Notes under the pieces: model-generated
Told to the model about the DNA's origin: nothing
What the model saw: only the letters and a program-made list of their open reading frames with translations
Database searches by the model: none
Origin: DASUAS01 sp963750045
GTDB taxonomy: Bacteria; Actinomycetota; Acidimicrobiia; IMCC26256; DASPTH01
DNA: 64,000 nucleotides
Assembly (NCBI GenBank): GCA_963750045.1
Contig: CAVVPD010000006.1
Coordinates: 196,135-260,134, forward strand
Reading direction: 5' to 3'
Position numbers and translations under genes: made by a program
In this document: positions 47,693-56,765 of the stretch, piece by piece
How positions within the stretch are numbered: the stretch's first letter is position 1
Layout of the letters: each line of letters begins with the position of its first letter

Positions 47693-48658
47693 TCAGGCGG
47701 TGAGGGGCGCCAGCGCGCGCACGGTGCGACGGAGGTCGTCTCCCGACGCGAGGATCGCGGGCGCGGTCGTGGTCACACCGTTGGCCGCGTAGCGCTCGAC
47801 CTTGGCCCGGATCGCATCGGGCGTACCCCACACGATCAGGTCGTCGATCACCTCGTCGGGGATCACGTCGAGCGCGCGCGCCCGATCGCCGTTCGCCCAC
47901 GCGTCCCACATCGGTTGCAGGGCCGGACCGCGCCCGAGCCATTCGTGGAACGCGGCGTACACGCCGACGGTCAGGTAGCTCGTGATCTGGCGAACCGCGA
48001 ACGCGCGCACCGCGTCGAAGTCGTCCGACGGCACCACGAAGATGCGGGCCACGATCTCCTTGTCGCCCACGTAGGGTGCCACCTGCGCGACGTCGTCGGC
48101 GGAGAGCCAGTTGACGATCGCGCCGTCTCCCTCCTGGCCCGCGAGGCGCAGCATGCGGGGGCGGAGCGCGGCGACCAGGATCGGCGGCGGGGTCGCGGGC
48201 ACCACGCCGAGCCGGAAGCCCTGCACCTCGAAGGTCTCGTAGCGCTCGCTGACCTTCTCGCCGCTCAACGCCGTCCGGAGGAACCGCAGCACGTCACGCG
48301 TCCGCTCGAACGGGCGCTCGAACGGCACCGCGTTCCAGCGTTCGACGATTGCGGGTGACGACGAGCCGATTCCCAGCGCGAACCGGCCGGGCGCGGCATC
48401 GCTCATCGAAGCCGCGGTCTGCGCCAGGAGCGCAGGCCCGCGCGTGAACGCCGGCGCGATGGCGACCCCGGCGCGGAGGGTGGGCGACCACGCGGTCGCG
48501 AGCGCCAGCGGCGTGAACCCGTCGTGACTGTTGGCCTCACCCGACCACACGTCGGTGAAGCCGAGCGCGCAGATCTCCTCGTACCACTCGCGGTGCCCGT
48601 GGAGCGCCACACCGGGGAACGGGACCGTGATGCCGTGGCGGCGCGGGACGGTGGCCAT
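47693..48658 (-). CDS. F420-dependent LLM-class oxidoreductase
   Basis: A 321-residue luciferase-like TIM barrel. Typical segments are EEICALGFTDVWSGEANSHD, LATAWSPTLRAGVAIAPAFT, LLAQTAASMSDAAPGRFALG, IGSSSPAIVERWNAVPFERP and PPPILVAALRPRMLRLAGQE. The E-x-N-S-H and PGRFxLGIGSS pattern belongs to the F420 rather than FMN branch, and F420 synthesis genes are in the same window. It would transfer hydride between F420 and an unknown substrate. ATG 48658 lies six bases after TAGATT (48670-48665 on the minus strand). It is divergent from the AsnB-CofE fusion gene, 58 bp away. Confidence 0.9.
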   Translation of the reverse strand: MATVPRRHGITVPFPGVALHGHREWYEEICALGFTDVWSGEANSHDGFTPLALATAWSPTLRAGVAIAPAFTRGPALLAQTAASMSDAAPGRFALGIGSSSPAIVERWNAVPFERPFERTRDVLRFLRTALSGEKVSERYETFEVQGFRLGVVPATPPPILVAALRPRMLRLAGQEGDGAIVNWLSADDVAQVAPYVGDKEIVARIFVVPSDDFDAVRAFAVRQITSYLTVGVYAAFHEWLGRGPALQPMWDAWANGDRARALDVIPDEVIDDLIVWGTPDAIRAKVERYAANGVTTTAPAILASGDDLRRTVRALAPLTA

Positions 48659-48664
48659 GGAGGG

Positions 48665-48707
48665 AATCTACGGCACTTCCCGAACCTCCCGGTGCCCCTT
48701 GTAGGCT
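48665..48707. promoter_or_regulatory. Divergent leaderless-type promoters for LLM oxidoreductase and AsnB-CofE
   Basis: On the minus strand TAGATT (48670-48665) precedes the LLM ATG by six bases. On the plus strand TAGGCT (48702-48707) precedes the AsnB-CofE ATG by nine. The two start sites are close enough for shared regulation. Confidence 0.4.
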
Positions 48708-48716
48708 GCGACGACC

Positions 48717-51326
48717 ATGTGTGGCATTGCCGGGTTCTGGGGCGCGCCCGACGCCGCCCTCCTGGCCACCATGACCGGACGCATCGCCCACCGGGGGCCC
48801 GACGGAGAGGGCTTCTTCGAGCACTCGCTCGCCAGCCTGGGCCACCGCCGGCTCGCGATCATCGACCCCGCCGGGGGCCACCAACCCGTGGGCACCGACG
48901 ACGGCGCGGTGCAGCTCACCTACAACGGCGAGGTCTACAACTTCCGCGAGCTGCGCGCCGAGCTCGAGCCGCTCGGCCACACCTTCCACACGTCGTGCGA
49001 CACCGAGGTCGTGCTCCACGCGTACCTCGAATGGGGCACCGACTGCTTCGCCCGCTTCAACGGGATGTGGGCGCTCGCCGTGCTCGACCTACGCGACGGC
49101 GACGGCCGGGCCCCGCGCCTCGTGCTCGCCCGTGACCACTACGGCATCAAGCCCCTCTACTACGCGCGTTCGTCGAGTGGCCGGGTCCTGTTCGCGTCGG
49201 AGGCGAAGGCGGTGCTCGCCGATCCCGAGCTCGAGACCGGCCCCGACCGCCAGTGGCTGTACGACTACCTGCTCCACGGATTGCACGACCACAAGCCGCA
49301 GACCGCGTTCGTCGGCATCCGGGCGCTCGCCGCCGCCACCTGGGCGGTGGTCGACGCCGACGGTGTCCACGAGGAGACCTACTGGTCGCCGGCGCTCTCG
49401 AGCGACGCGCCGTCGGATCCTGGCGAGTTCCGCACCCGCTTCGAGCGGTCGGTCGAGCGGCGCCTGGTGGCCGACGTCCCCGCCGGCACCTGCCTCTCCG
49501 GCGGGATCGACTCGTCGTCGATCGTGGGCATGGCCAGCCGACTGCTCACCGCGCACGTCCCCGACGCGGTGTCGCTCGGCGATCGCCTCAAGACGTTCTC
49601 CATCGTCTACGACGGCGATCCCATCGACGAGCGGGAGTACATGGACGCCGTGCTCGCTGAGGTCGATGCAGAACCCGGCTTCGCCGAACCCACGTCGGAG
49701 CGCTTCGTCGAGGAGCTCGATCGACTGGTCTGGCACCAGGACGAACCCATCGTGTCGACCGGTCCGTACGCGCAATGGTGCGTCATGCGCCTCGCGCAAC
49801 CGAAGGTGACCGTGCTCCTCAACGGTCAGGGGGGCGACGAGCTGCTCGGCGGCTACGTGCCGTACCAGTACGTGTACCTGCGCGAGCTGCTCAAGCACCG
49901 GAAGGTCCTCCAGTTCACGCGCGAGGCGTGGGAGTCGCGCGACGTGCTGAAGCCGCTCGTGAAGCGCCGGCTGGCCGACCGCCGCCGCGCGCTGCCGATC
50001 AAGCCCCTGCTGCGCCCGGAGCTCTACGACGGCCTGGAGCCGCCGAAGTTCCAGCGCTCGCAGGACGACCTCAAGCGGCGCCTGGTTGCCGATCTCCAGA
50101 CGTTCTCCCTCCCGTCGTTGCTGCGCTACGAGGACCGCAACTCCATGGCGTTCTCGATGGAGTCACGACTGCCGTTCCTCGACCAGGAGCTGGTCGACTG
50201 GGTGCTGCAGCTCCCGTCGTCGGCCATCGTGGACCGCGGGTGGAGCCGGGCGATCCTGCGCGCAGGGCTGCGGGGGGTGCTGACGGAGAAGGTGCGCACG
50301 CGTCGATGGAAGGTCGGCTTCACCACCCCGGAGACGCGCTGGTTGCGGGCGCGCCGCGCCACGATCCAGGGCCTGTTCCGTTCGCCCGAGTTCTGCGCGC
50401 GGCCGTACTGGGACGCTCCAGCGCTCGCGGCAACGTTCGACCGCTTCTGCGCGGGCGAGGTCGAGCCGTCGCAGATCTTCTGGCGGGCGATCAACACCGA
50501 GATCTGGATGCGCGTGTTCTTCGAGCACGACGGCGGGTCGCGCCACGGCGAGGCGCCGGAGTCGCACTTCACCCGCATCGGCGACGAGTGGCTGGCCGCG
50601 ACCAGCGAGCCCGCGGCCGCGGCGTTGGCGCAGTTCACCCCCCACGACCAGCGCCACCTGTTCGCCCGGTCGTCGGTCGACGGTCGCGACTACGCGCGAG
50701 CGCCGATCCGCACCCGGCTGTTCGTCGTCGGCGATGCTCTCGTTGCCGGTCTTCGTGACGCGCTGGGCGACGTCGAGCTCGTGGCGGGCGACGTGATCGC
50801 CATCAGCGAGAAGGCCGTCGCCATCTGCCAGGGGCGCTCGTATCCGGTCGGCGAGGTGCACGCGCGTCCGCTGGCACGCACGCTGTCGAAGTTCGTGGGT
50901 CGCACCGCGTCGGGGATCGGCCTGGGCATCCCGGCGACGATGGAGCTGGCGATCCGCGAGGCGGGGGAGCCCCGCATCCTCGCCGCGACCGCCGCCGCAG
51001 CCTTCACCAAGCCCTTCGGTGTGAAGGGCGCCTTCTACCGGGTCGCCGGTCCGGGCGTGCGGGCCATCGACGGTCCGACCCACGGCACCATCCCGCCGTA
51101 CGACGGCCACGCCAAGCTCGGGCCCGAAGACCCTGCGGGCGTCGCCCGGGAGCTCGCCGGCGAGCTCGGTGTGGGCGTCGCGATCATCGACGCCAACGAC
51201 ATCGGGGTCAACGTGCTCGGGGTGTCGAGCGGGGTCGACGCCGAGGTCGTGGAGTCAGTGCTGCGGGACAACCCGCTCGGCCAGGGCGCGCAGCAGACGC
51301 CGGTCGCGCTCCTCCGGCCCGTCTGA
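48717..51326 (+). CDS. Asparagine synthetase (glutamine-hydrolysing) fused to a CofE-like F420:glutamate ligase domain
   Basis: An 869-residue uninterrupted frame with two enzymatic parts. Residues 1 to about 600 are class B asparagine synthetase: nucleophile Cys2 in MCGIAGFWG, IAHRGPDGEGFFEHSLASLG, YNGEVYNFRELRAEL, RDHYGIKPLYY, the ATP-pyrophosphate loop CLSGGIDSSSIVGMA (about 258-272), LLNGQGGDELLGGYVPYQY and SLLRYEDRNSMAFSMESRLP. Residues about 655-869 resemble PF01996 F420-0:gamma-glutamyl ligase: GDVIAISEKAVAICQGRSYP, GIGLGIPATMELAIREAGEP, VKGAFYRVAGPGVRAIDGPT, PYDGHAKLGPEDPAGVAREL and VAIIDANDIGVNVLG. The first of these aligns with DCIVVTQKVVSKAERRLV of FbiB in this window. A polar linker (about 610-655) joins them. 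Substrate unknown. Confidence 0.88.
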   Translation: MCGIAGFWGAPDAALLATMTGRIAHRGPDGEGFFEHSLASLGHRRLAIIDPAGGHQPVGTDDGAVQLTYNGEVYNFRELRAELEPLGHTFHTSCDTEVVLHAYLEWGTDCFARFNGMWALAVLDLRDGDGRAPRLVLARDHYGIKPLYYARSSSGRVLFASEAKAVLADPELETGPDRQWLYDYLLHGLHDHKPQTAFVGIRALAAATWAVVDADGVHEETYWSPALSSDAPSDPGEFRTRFERSVERRLVADVPAGTCLSGGIDSSSIVGMASRLLTAHVPDAVSLGDRLKTFSIVYDGDPIDEREYMDAVLAEVDAEPGFAEPTSERFVEELDRLVWHQDEPIVSTGPYAQWCVMRLAQPKVTVLLNGQGGDELLGGYVPYQYVYLRELLKHRKVLQFTREAWESRDVLKPLVKRRLADRRRALPIKPLLRPELYDGLEPPKFQRSQDDLKRRLVADLQTFSLPSLLRYEDRNSMAFSMESRLPFLDQELVDWVLQLPSSAIVDRGWSRAILRAGLRGVLTEKVRTRRWKVGFTTPETRWLRARRATIQGLFRSPEFCARPYWDAPALAATFDRFCAGEVEPSQIFWRAINTEIWMRVFFEHDGGSRHGEAPESHFTRIGDEWLAATSEPAAAALAQFTPHDQRHLFARSSVDGRDYARAPIRTRLFVVGDALVAGLRDALGDVELVAGDVIAISEKAVAICQGRSYPVGEVHARPLARTLSKFVGRTASGIGLGIPATMELAIREAGEPRILAATAAAAFTKPFGVKGAFYRVAGPGVRAIDGPTHGTIPPYDGHAKLGPEDPAGVARELAGELGVGVAIIDANDIGVNVLGVSSGVDAEVVESVLRDNPLGQGAQQTPVALLRPV

Positions 51327-51328
51327 GC

Positions 51329-51970
51329 TCAGGTCGTCGGCTCGTCGAACCCGGCCATGGCGCGGAAGTCCGCCGTGGTGTTGACGTGCGGGAAGGGCGC
51401 GTCGGGCACCGGCAACGAGAGGGCGGCGCAGATCGGCTCCCAGCCGTCGCCGGGGTGCCAGTCGACGAGCCGTCCGGGGTCGACGGCGGCGCGCACGTCG
51501 GCGTTGTGCTGCTCGTAGGCCCGCTTCGCCTCGGCTTCGTCGGCCCAGTGGGCGGTGAACGTCTTGGTCAGCATGTCGTCGGCCATTGCCAGTTGTGCGC
51601 CCATCACCGTCGCGTTCTCGCGTGGGATCGTCCGCTTGGCGATCTGGAAGATGGTGTCGTTGGCGCTCTTCCACCACGCGTCCGCACTCGAGCGTGACGA
51701 CAGCAGGACGATGGCGCCGGGGGATGCGTCGCTGAGCTCGCGCCAGAACGCGGCCGCCGGCCAGTCCACCGTGGCGACGTACCCGGAGAGGAACGCCGAC
51801 CAGTCCGGCGCATCGCCGTTGACCGCCGCGTGCCAGACCGGGATGTCGTCGGGCCGCCCGAAGGTCTCCATCATGTGGTAGCAGGGACCGTCGAGCAGCT
51901 GCTCGAGGGCCAGCTTCAACGAGTGGGTGCCGGTCCGGCCGAGACCGGCGCCGACGACGCGCAATGCCAT
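51329..51970 (-). CDS. Sulfotransferase family protein
   Basis: A 213-residue P-loop protein related to the Sulfotransfer_4 group. The N-terminal PAPS-phosphate loop reads RVVGAGLGRTGTHSLKLALE, followed by LDGPCYHMMETF, a conserved AFLSGYVATVDWPAAAFWRE, VLLSSRSSADAWWKSANDTI and NADVRAAVDPGRLVDWHPGD, with a C-terminal PFPHVNTTADFR. Whether PAPS is the donor is not proved for this subgroup. Its ATG at 51970 has a purine-rich AGGGGG just upstream. It is convergent with the AsnB-CofE gene, two bases between stops, and divergent from the DUF72 gene. Confidence 0.82.
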   Translation of the reverse strand: MALRVVGAGLGRTGTHSLKLALEQLLDGPCYHMMETFGRPDDIPVWHAAVNGDAPDWSAFLSGYVATVDWPAAAFWRELSDASPGAIVLLSSRSSADAWWKSANDTIFQIAKRTIPRENATVMGAQLAMADDMLTKTFTAHWADEAEAKRAYEQHNADVRAAVDPGRLVDWHPGDGWEPICAALSLPVPDAPFPHVNTTADFRAMAGFDEPTT

Positions 51971-52085
51971 GGGACCCCCTGAGCGTCGGACCCACCGGTT
52001 CCGCCGAACCGGGAGGAAGAGCGTCGAGACCCTACCCGAGGTCGGCCCGCAGGTACCCTGCGGCGCGGCGAACACAGGAGACACG

Positions 52086-53129
52086 GTGAGTCCAGGAGAG
52101 GCGCCGCGCGGCGGACGCGGACCGGATCGGCGAGGGGGCGGCAGGCGTCGGGGCGGGCCGTCGCGCGCGGGCAGCGGCGCGTCGGGCCACGCGAAGGGTG
52201 AGCAGGGCGCGCGCAAGCGTGTGAACCCGCGCATACAGATCGGCACCGTGGTCGCACCCGCCCAGGTGGTGGATCGGGCCAAGCACTCGCGAGTGGTGGA
52301 GGTGGACGCGTCGAACGAGCCGCTCACCGAGCGGATCGTCAGCCCGTGGTGGGATGCCACGCCCGAGAACGCGGTCATCGACGTGCGGGCCCACCTCCTC
52401 TTGACCCACCACGCGGCACCCATCGAGTCGATTGCGCCCGAGGTGCGCGACACGCTCACTGCAGAGCTGCGCGCGCGTCGCCAGCTCTACGCCGAAGATC
52501 TTCCCGGACGTTCGCTCGACGCGGCCCTCGATCGCTTCGTGGCGTCGATCTCGTCGTTGCGGGAATCAGGCAAGTTCGGCGCGGTCGTGTTCCCTTTCCC
52601 CTCGTACTTCACGCCCGGGCCCCGAGCGCTCGACTACCTGGAGTGGCTGCGCGGCCGCAGCGGTGATCTGCCGATCGCGGTCGAGCTCCGCCACCGCGAC
52701 TGGGTCGCGGGGAAGCAGCGCGAAGCGACGATGCAGTTCCTCACCGACCACCGACTCGCATACGTGTGCGTCGACGTTCCCTCCGGCTTCGACAGCTCGT
52801 TGCCGCCCCTCACCGTCGCCACCACCGACACGGCCTTCGTGCGTTTCCACGGCCGCAATGCCGATGCCTGGGAGCGCGGCGCCGACTCCGGCGAGGACCG
52901 CTTCTCCTACGAGTACCGCGATACCGATCTCGAACCGTGGGTGCCGCGCCTCGAGAAGCTCGCAGCGAACGCCAAGAGCGTCCATGTGATGTTCTCGGGA
53001 CGTACGACCGATGCCGCGATCCGCAATGCCCGGCTGCTCGTGCGGGTCCTGAGCGGTGAGCCCGCACCGGCGCGCAAGCCGCCGCCGTCGGGGCCGCCCG
53101 GCAAGCGGCGCCCACCGCGTCCGCGCTGA
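52086..53129 (+). CDS. DUF72 (YecE-like) family protein with basic disordered ends
   Basis: A 347-residue protein. Residues 1-45 are Gly/Arg-rich and likely disordered, as is the Pro/Lys/Arg C-terminus (PPGKRRPPRPR). The middle is a DUF72 TIM-barrel-like domain: RIQIGTVVAPAQVVDRAKHS, VVEVDASNEPLTERIVSPWW, GKFGAVVFPFPSYFTPGPRA, IAVELRHRDWVAGKQREATM, YVCVDVPSGFDSSLPPLTV, TAFVRFHGRNADAWERGA and KSVHVMFSGRTTDAAIRNAR. The ELRHRDW and VRFHGRN motifs are diagnostic of the family, whose reaction is unknown. GTG 52086 has AGGAG five bases upstream and a TACCCT box at 52054-52059. Confidence 0.88.
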   Translation: MSPGEAPRGGRGPDRRGGGRRRGGPSRAGSGASGHAKGEQGARKRVNPRIQIGTVVAPAQVVDRAKHSRVVEVDASNEPLTERIVSPWWDATPENAVIDVRAHLLLTHHAAPIESIAPEVRDTLTAELRARRQLYAEDLPGRSLDAALDRFVASISSLRESGKFGAVVFPFPSYFTPGPRALDYLEWLRGRSGDLPIAVELRHRDWVAGKQREATMQFLTDHRLAYVCVDVPSGFDSSLPPLTVATTDTAFVRFHGRNADAWERGADSGEDRFSYEYRDTDLEPWVPRLEKLAANAKSVHVMFSGRTTDAAIRNARLLVRVLSGEPAPARKPPPSGPPGKRRPPRPR

Positions 53130-53160
53130 TCCGGATCCCGCGACCGCCTTCCTCCGTGGC

Positions 53161-53853
53161 TCAGAAGTGGTCGAGCAGCTCGCGGAAGGTCCGCAGGCGC
53201 AACAGCTTCGGGTCGGAGTCGTCGAGCTCGGCGTGCTCGAGCGCCCACGTGTTGGCGTTCGGGATGTAGACCGCGTTCATGCCGGCGGCGCGCGCCGGCG
53301 CGATGTCGGACTTCGGCGAGTTGCCGATCATCCAGGTCGAGTCGAGCGCGAGCGAGTGGTCGCGCACGAGGCGCCGGTACGTGTCGACGTTCTTCTCCGC
53401 GACGATGTGGATGTGGCGAAAGTGCGGCGCGAGCGCTGAGGCGTCGATCTTGCGTTGTTGTTCGTCGACGGCACCCTTCGTGAGCATGAGGAGCGTGTGG
53501 CGGACGCCGAGCACCTCGAGGGTCTCGACGACGCCGGGGCCGGGCTCGACCCGGTGTTCGAGGAGGGGGACGGCCAACGCGTCGATCGCCGCGTGCTCCT
53601 CGGGTGTCGCGGGCCGCTCGTTGAGGTGCCGGAAGCAGTCGCGCAGGCTCCGGAGGAACACCTCGCTGCCGTAGCCGTGGACCGCCGCGTTCGCCGCCTC
53701 GATGTCGAGGAGCACGGCGCGGATCGCGCCGGCGTCGAGGGTCGGGTGCGCCAGCCAGTCGAGGTAGTCGTCGATCACCCGTTCGAACAGGTGGTTGTTC
53801 TCCCAGAGCGTGTCGTCGGCGTCGAACACGAGGACCTGCTCCCGGACGCGCAT
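53161..53853 (-). CDS. HAD-family hydrolase
   Basis: A 230-residue haloacid-dehalogenase-like phosphatase. Motif I is VLVFDADDTLWENNHLFERV (nucleophile Asp in DADDT), motif II TLLMLTKGAVDEQQRKIDAS (Thr), and motif III/IV STWMIGNSPKSDIAPARAAG with a lysine near RHIHIVAEKNVDTYRRL. A helical cap lies between motifs I and II. It resembles YjjG/pyrimidine-nucleotidase-like members, but the substrate cannot be fixed. ATG 53853 lies seven bases after TAGCAT (53866-53861 on the minus strand), a leaderless-type arrangement that overlaps the stop of the upstream membrane-protein gene. Confidence 0.87.
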   Translation of the reverse strand: MRVREQVLVFDADDTLWENNHLFERVIDDYLDWLAHPTLDAGAIRAVLLDIEAANAAVHGYGSEVFLRSLRDCFRHLNERPATPEEHAAIDALAVPLLEHRVEPGPGVVETLEVLGVRHTLLMLTKGAVDEQQRKIDASALAPHFRHIHIVAEKNVDTYRRLVRDHSLALDSTWMIGNSPKSDIAPARAAGMNAVYIPNANTWALEHAELDDSDPKLLRLRTFRELLDHF

Positions 53854-53863
53854 CGGCGCGATG

Positions 53864-55151
53864 CTATTGCGGCACGTCCAGGAGCAACCGGGCGCCCGAG
53901 ACCACGTCACTGACGAAGTTGGGGAGTGGCGGGAGCACGAGGAGATAGGTCGCGACCGCGACCGCTGCGACACCGCGGGCGGACACCGTCACCGTCGACG
54001 GCAGTGCTCGGTGCCAGGGATCGCCGTCGTGATCGCCTCGGGCCGTGCGCCCGTCGATCGCGACGATCGACGCGCCGGCGAGGAGCGCCGCGAAGCCGAT
54101 CGTCGTGATCCACCGCAGCCAGTCGAATCCCAGCGCGAACAGGACGACGACAGCCGCGGCCGTTGCGCTCGTCCACATGATGCGGTGCGTGCGCCCGGCG
54201 AGGATCCATCGGCCTCGCTCGCTCGCGTACGCCAACGCGCCGCGGAAGCAGAAGAGGAGGAGCCCGGCGAGGAACAGGCCGACGAGGATCGACAACTCGG
54301 GGTTGGACCGCTCGATCACCCGCTGGAAGCTCGAGCGGAACGTGTCACCCAGGTACACGAAGATCGATCCGTGACCCTCGATGATCCCCGGCGCGTCGAG
54401 CTCGAGCGCGTTCACCTGGGCGGGACCGGGCGCGCCGTGCAGGACCAGTGCGCCCAGGACGATCACCGTCGGTCCCACACAGAGGAACGCCGAGAGTCCG
54501 AGGCGCGCTGGCCGGGCCGCCGCGGGCCCGGGTCGTCGCCAGCACGACCAGCACCAACCACGGCGCCACGATCAGCGGTGCGGCCTCGCTGGTCAACGTG
54601 CACAGCGCGAGGAGCGCCCCGGCGACGAGTGCGAGGCGCGTCGGCGCCACCGGTCGCGTACCCGCCCAGAGCCCGATGACTGCGAGCAGGAGGAACGCCA
54701 GCAGGTCGGGCCGCCGTTGGCCGCCGATCGAGTCGAACGCGAAGGGCGCCACCACCAGCGCGGCCGCAGCCGCGTACGCGATCACCGTCCGCCGGTGGCA
54801 GAGCACGGCGACGAGCCCGACCATCGCGGCGAGCGTCGTGACGGCCACCACGTTCTGCACGAGGTCGACGGTCGCGATCGTCGGGCGGCCGCCGACGATC
54901 GTGCGGAGCGCCTCGCCGGCGAGCCCCCGGCGCACGAAGCCGTGCTGGTAGGTCACGTACCAGAGCGAGCGGCCGTACTCGCTGAGCCCGAAGCCGGTGA
55001 TCGTGAACCGCTGGACGACCTGGTACGCGATCCCCACTGCCAGCGCGAGACGCACGAGGGTGTCGAACATCCCACGATCGGGCGCGGCGACGACCGGGTC
55101 GACGGGGGTCGGGGCACCCTCCCACGCGTCGCAGTGCACGAACCCGAGCAT
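53864..55151 (-). CDS. Polytopic membrane protein of unknown function (frame break near 54500)
   Basis: About 429 residues with eight to ten hydrophobic segments. N-terminal features are FDTLVRLALAVGIAYQVVQR, LSEYGRSLWYVTYQHGFVRR and GLAGEALRTIVGG, then helices such as LLALCTLTSEAAPLIVAPWL. After one extra base near 54500 come VGPTVIVLGALVLHGAPG, GSIFVYLGDTFRSSFQRVIE and a final helix ending LLLDVPQ. The YQHGFVRRGLAGE segment recurs in bacterial membrane proteins tied to surface polysaccharides, but I cannot name the family. The start may be 55151 or the internal ATG before FDTLVRL. It is divergent from the methyltransferase gene. Confidence 0.7.
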
Positions 55152-55229
55152 GGCAGGCTTCTGCACAGATGTCCGCGCGCCCGCCGCGGTGATTGAATGG
55201 ATGCAGCTCACGACTCTGGGGAGGGCATC

Positions 55230-56320
55230 ATGAGCACGATCGAACTGGCCGACGCGGACGAGGCTCGGATCGAGCAGTTCGCGGGAGACCTGTTCGCGGC
55301 CTGTCTGGCGTCGCTGGAGTTGGCCAACGTGCAGTTGGGTGTCCGGCTCGGCCTCTACGAGGCGCTGGCCGGCGCGGGACCGGTGACCGCGGGGGACCTC
55401 GCGTCGTCGGCCGGCATCCAGCCGCGCTACGCGGCGAATGGCTCGAGCAACAGGCGGTTGCGGGTGTCGTCGACGTCGACGACGTCACCGCGTCCCCCGA
55501 CGAGCGGCGGTTCACGTTGCCGAACGCGCACGCCCACGTGCTGACCGACGACGACAGCGAGGCGTGCATGAAGCCGTGCGCGGCGGTCGTGCCCTGGCTG
55601 AGCAAGGCGCTCGACATCATGGTGGAGGAGTTCCGGCGGGGGACGGGCGCCGCGTTCGGGCTGTTCGATCTCCACGACGTGCAAGCAGCGTTCACGCGGC
55701 CGGTGTTCGTCAACCACCTCACCCAGAGCTGGCTGCCGGGGCTGCCCGATGTCCAGGAGAAGCTCGCGAGCGGCGCGCCCGTCCGTGTCGCGGAGGTCGG
55801 TTGCGGAGAAGGTGTGGCGGCGATCGTCATCGCCCAGGCGTACCCGAACGTGTTCGTCGACGGGTACGACCTCGACGAGGCGTCGATCGCCAGCGCCCGC
55901 GCCCAGGCCGCCCGGGCCGGAGTGGAGGACCGCGTGCGCTTCGAGGTGCGCGACGCCGCCGATCCGATGGAGGGCGGTGACTACGACCTCGTGATGGCGA
56001 TCGAGATGTTGCACGACATGCCCGATCCCGTCGGCATCCTGCGGACGATGAAGAACCTCGCGGGTGACGCGGGCGCCGTGCTCGTGGTCGACGAACGGAC
56101 CGAGGACTCGTTCAGCGTCCCGACGACCGACACCGAACGGCTCTTCTATTCGTTCAGCACCTTGCACTGCCTCGCGGTCGGCATGCAGGACGACGGTGCG
56201 GGCACCGGCACGGTCATCCGCGCCGACACGGTGCGCAGGTACGCGCTCGAAGCCGGGTTCCCCACGGTCGAGGCGCTCGAGGTCGACCACCCACAGTTCC
56301 GCCTGTACCGCATGTCCTGA
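55230..56320 (+). CDS. SAM-dependent methyltransferase (frame break near 55435)
   Basis: About 363 residues. An N-terminal winged-helix-like dimerisation region (LFAACLASLELANVQLGVRL, VTAGDLASSAGIQPRYA) continues in another frame as EWLEQQAVAGVVDVDDVTA. The Rossmann methyltransferase domain follows: RVAEVGCGEGVAAIVIAQAY (SAM-binding), VDGYDLDEASIASARAQAAR, YDLVMAIEMLHDMPDPVGIL and VLVVDERTEDSFSV. The layout is that of O-methyltransferase-like or Rv2258c/transcriptional-regulator-like actinobacterial enzymes. ATG 55230 has GGGGAGGG seven bases upstream; one missing base near 55435 explains the break. Substrate unknown. Confidence 0.86.
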
Positions 56321-56344
56321 GCAGGCGTCCGCCGCCGGGCGTGC

Positions 56345-56692
56345 TCAGGGACGATCCGACGGATACTCGCGGTTCGCCAAGCCGGGGTCGAGGATCTTCG
56401 CGGCGTGGCCCGGGGAGATCGGCAGGCCGGAAGGGTCGAGGAGGCCGATCTGCGCCAGCAGGGAGGCCTGGTCCCAGTAGATGTGCTCATGGGTGACCTT
56501 GCCGTCGACGACGCCGACGATCACGACCATGGCGATCTCGACCGGCTCGCCGGTCGGGGGGACGGTGAGATGCGGGTTCTCCGCCATCGTCGCCATGGTC
56601 CCGTCGAGGTCGACGTCGATCTCGGCCTGGATGTGGTCGGCCACCACGTCGGCGATCGACCGCGGCGCTCCGTTCCCGTTCGATTCGCCCAT
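56345..56692 (-). CDS. SnoaL/NTF2-like protein with internal deletion
   Basis: A 115-residue frame related to actinobacterial NTF2-like (SnoaL/ester-cyclase type) proteins. The start ADVVADHIQAEIDVDLDGTM and the end EHIYWDQASLLAQIGLLDPS match, but the segment expected between the ENPHL-type strand and the PTGEPVEIAMVVIVGVVDGK strand, about 60-70 residues in relatives as I know them, is absent. The reading passes straight from AENPHLTV to PPTGEPVE. It keeps frame across the junction, so it is either a real in-frame deletion or an assembly collapse. A beta-cone lacking these strands probably does not fold normally. It follows the serine hydrolase gene on the same strand. Confidence 0.6.
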   Translation of the reverse strand: MGESNGNGAPRSIADVVADHIQAEIDVDLDGTMATMAENPHLTVPPTGEPVEIAMVVIVGVVDGKVTHEHIYWDQASLLAQIGLLDPSGLPISPGHAAKILDPGLANREYPSDRP

Positions 56693-56765
56693 GGCGACCG
56701 ACCTCGTCGTCGGATGCGCCCGACACGCGCGCAGCCTGGGTGTCCGGGGCGGCCGCCACCGTGCC

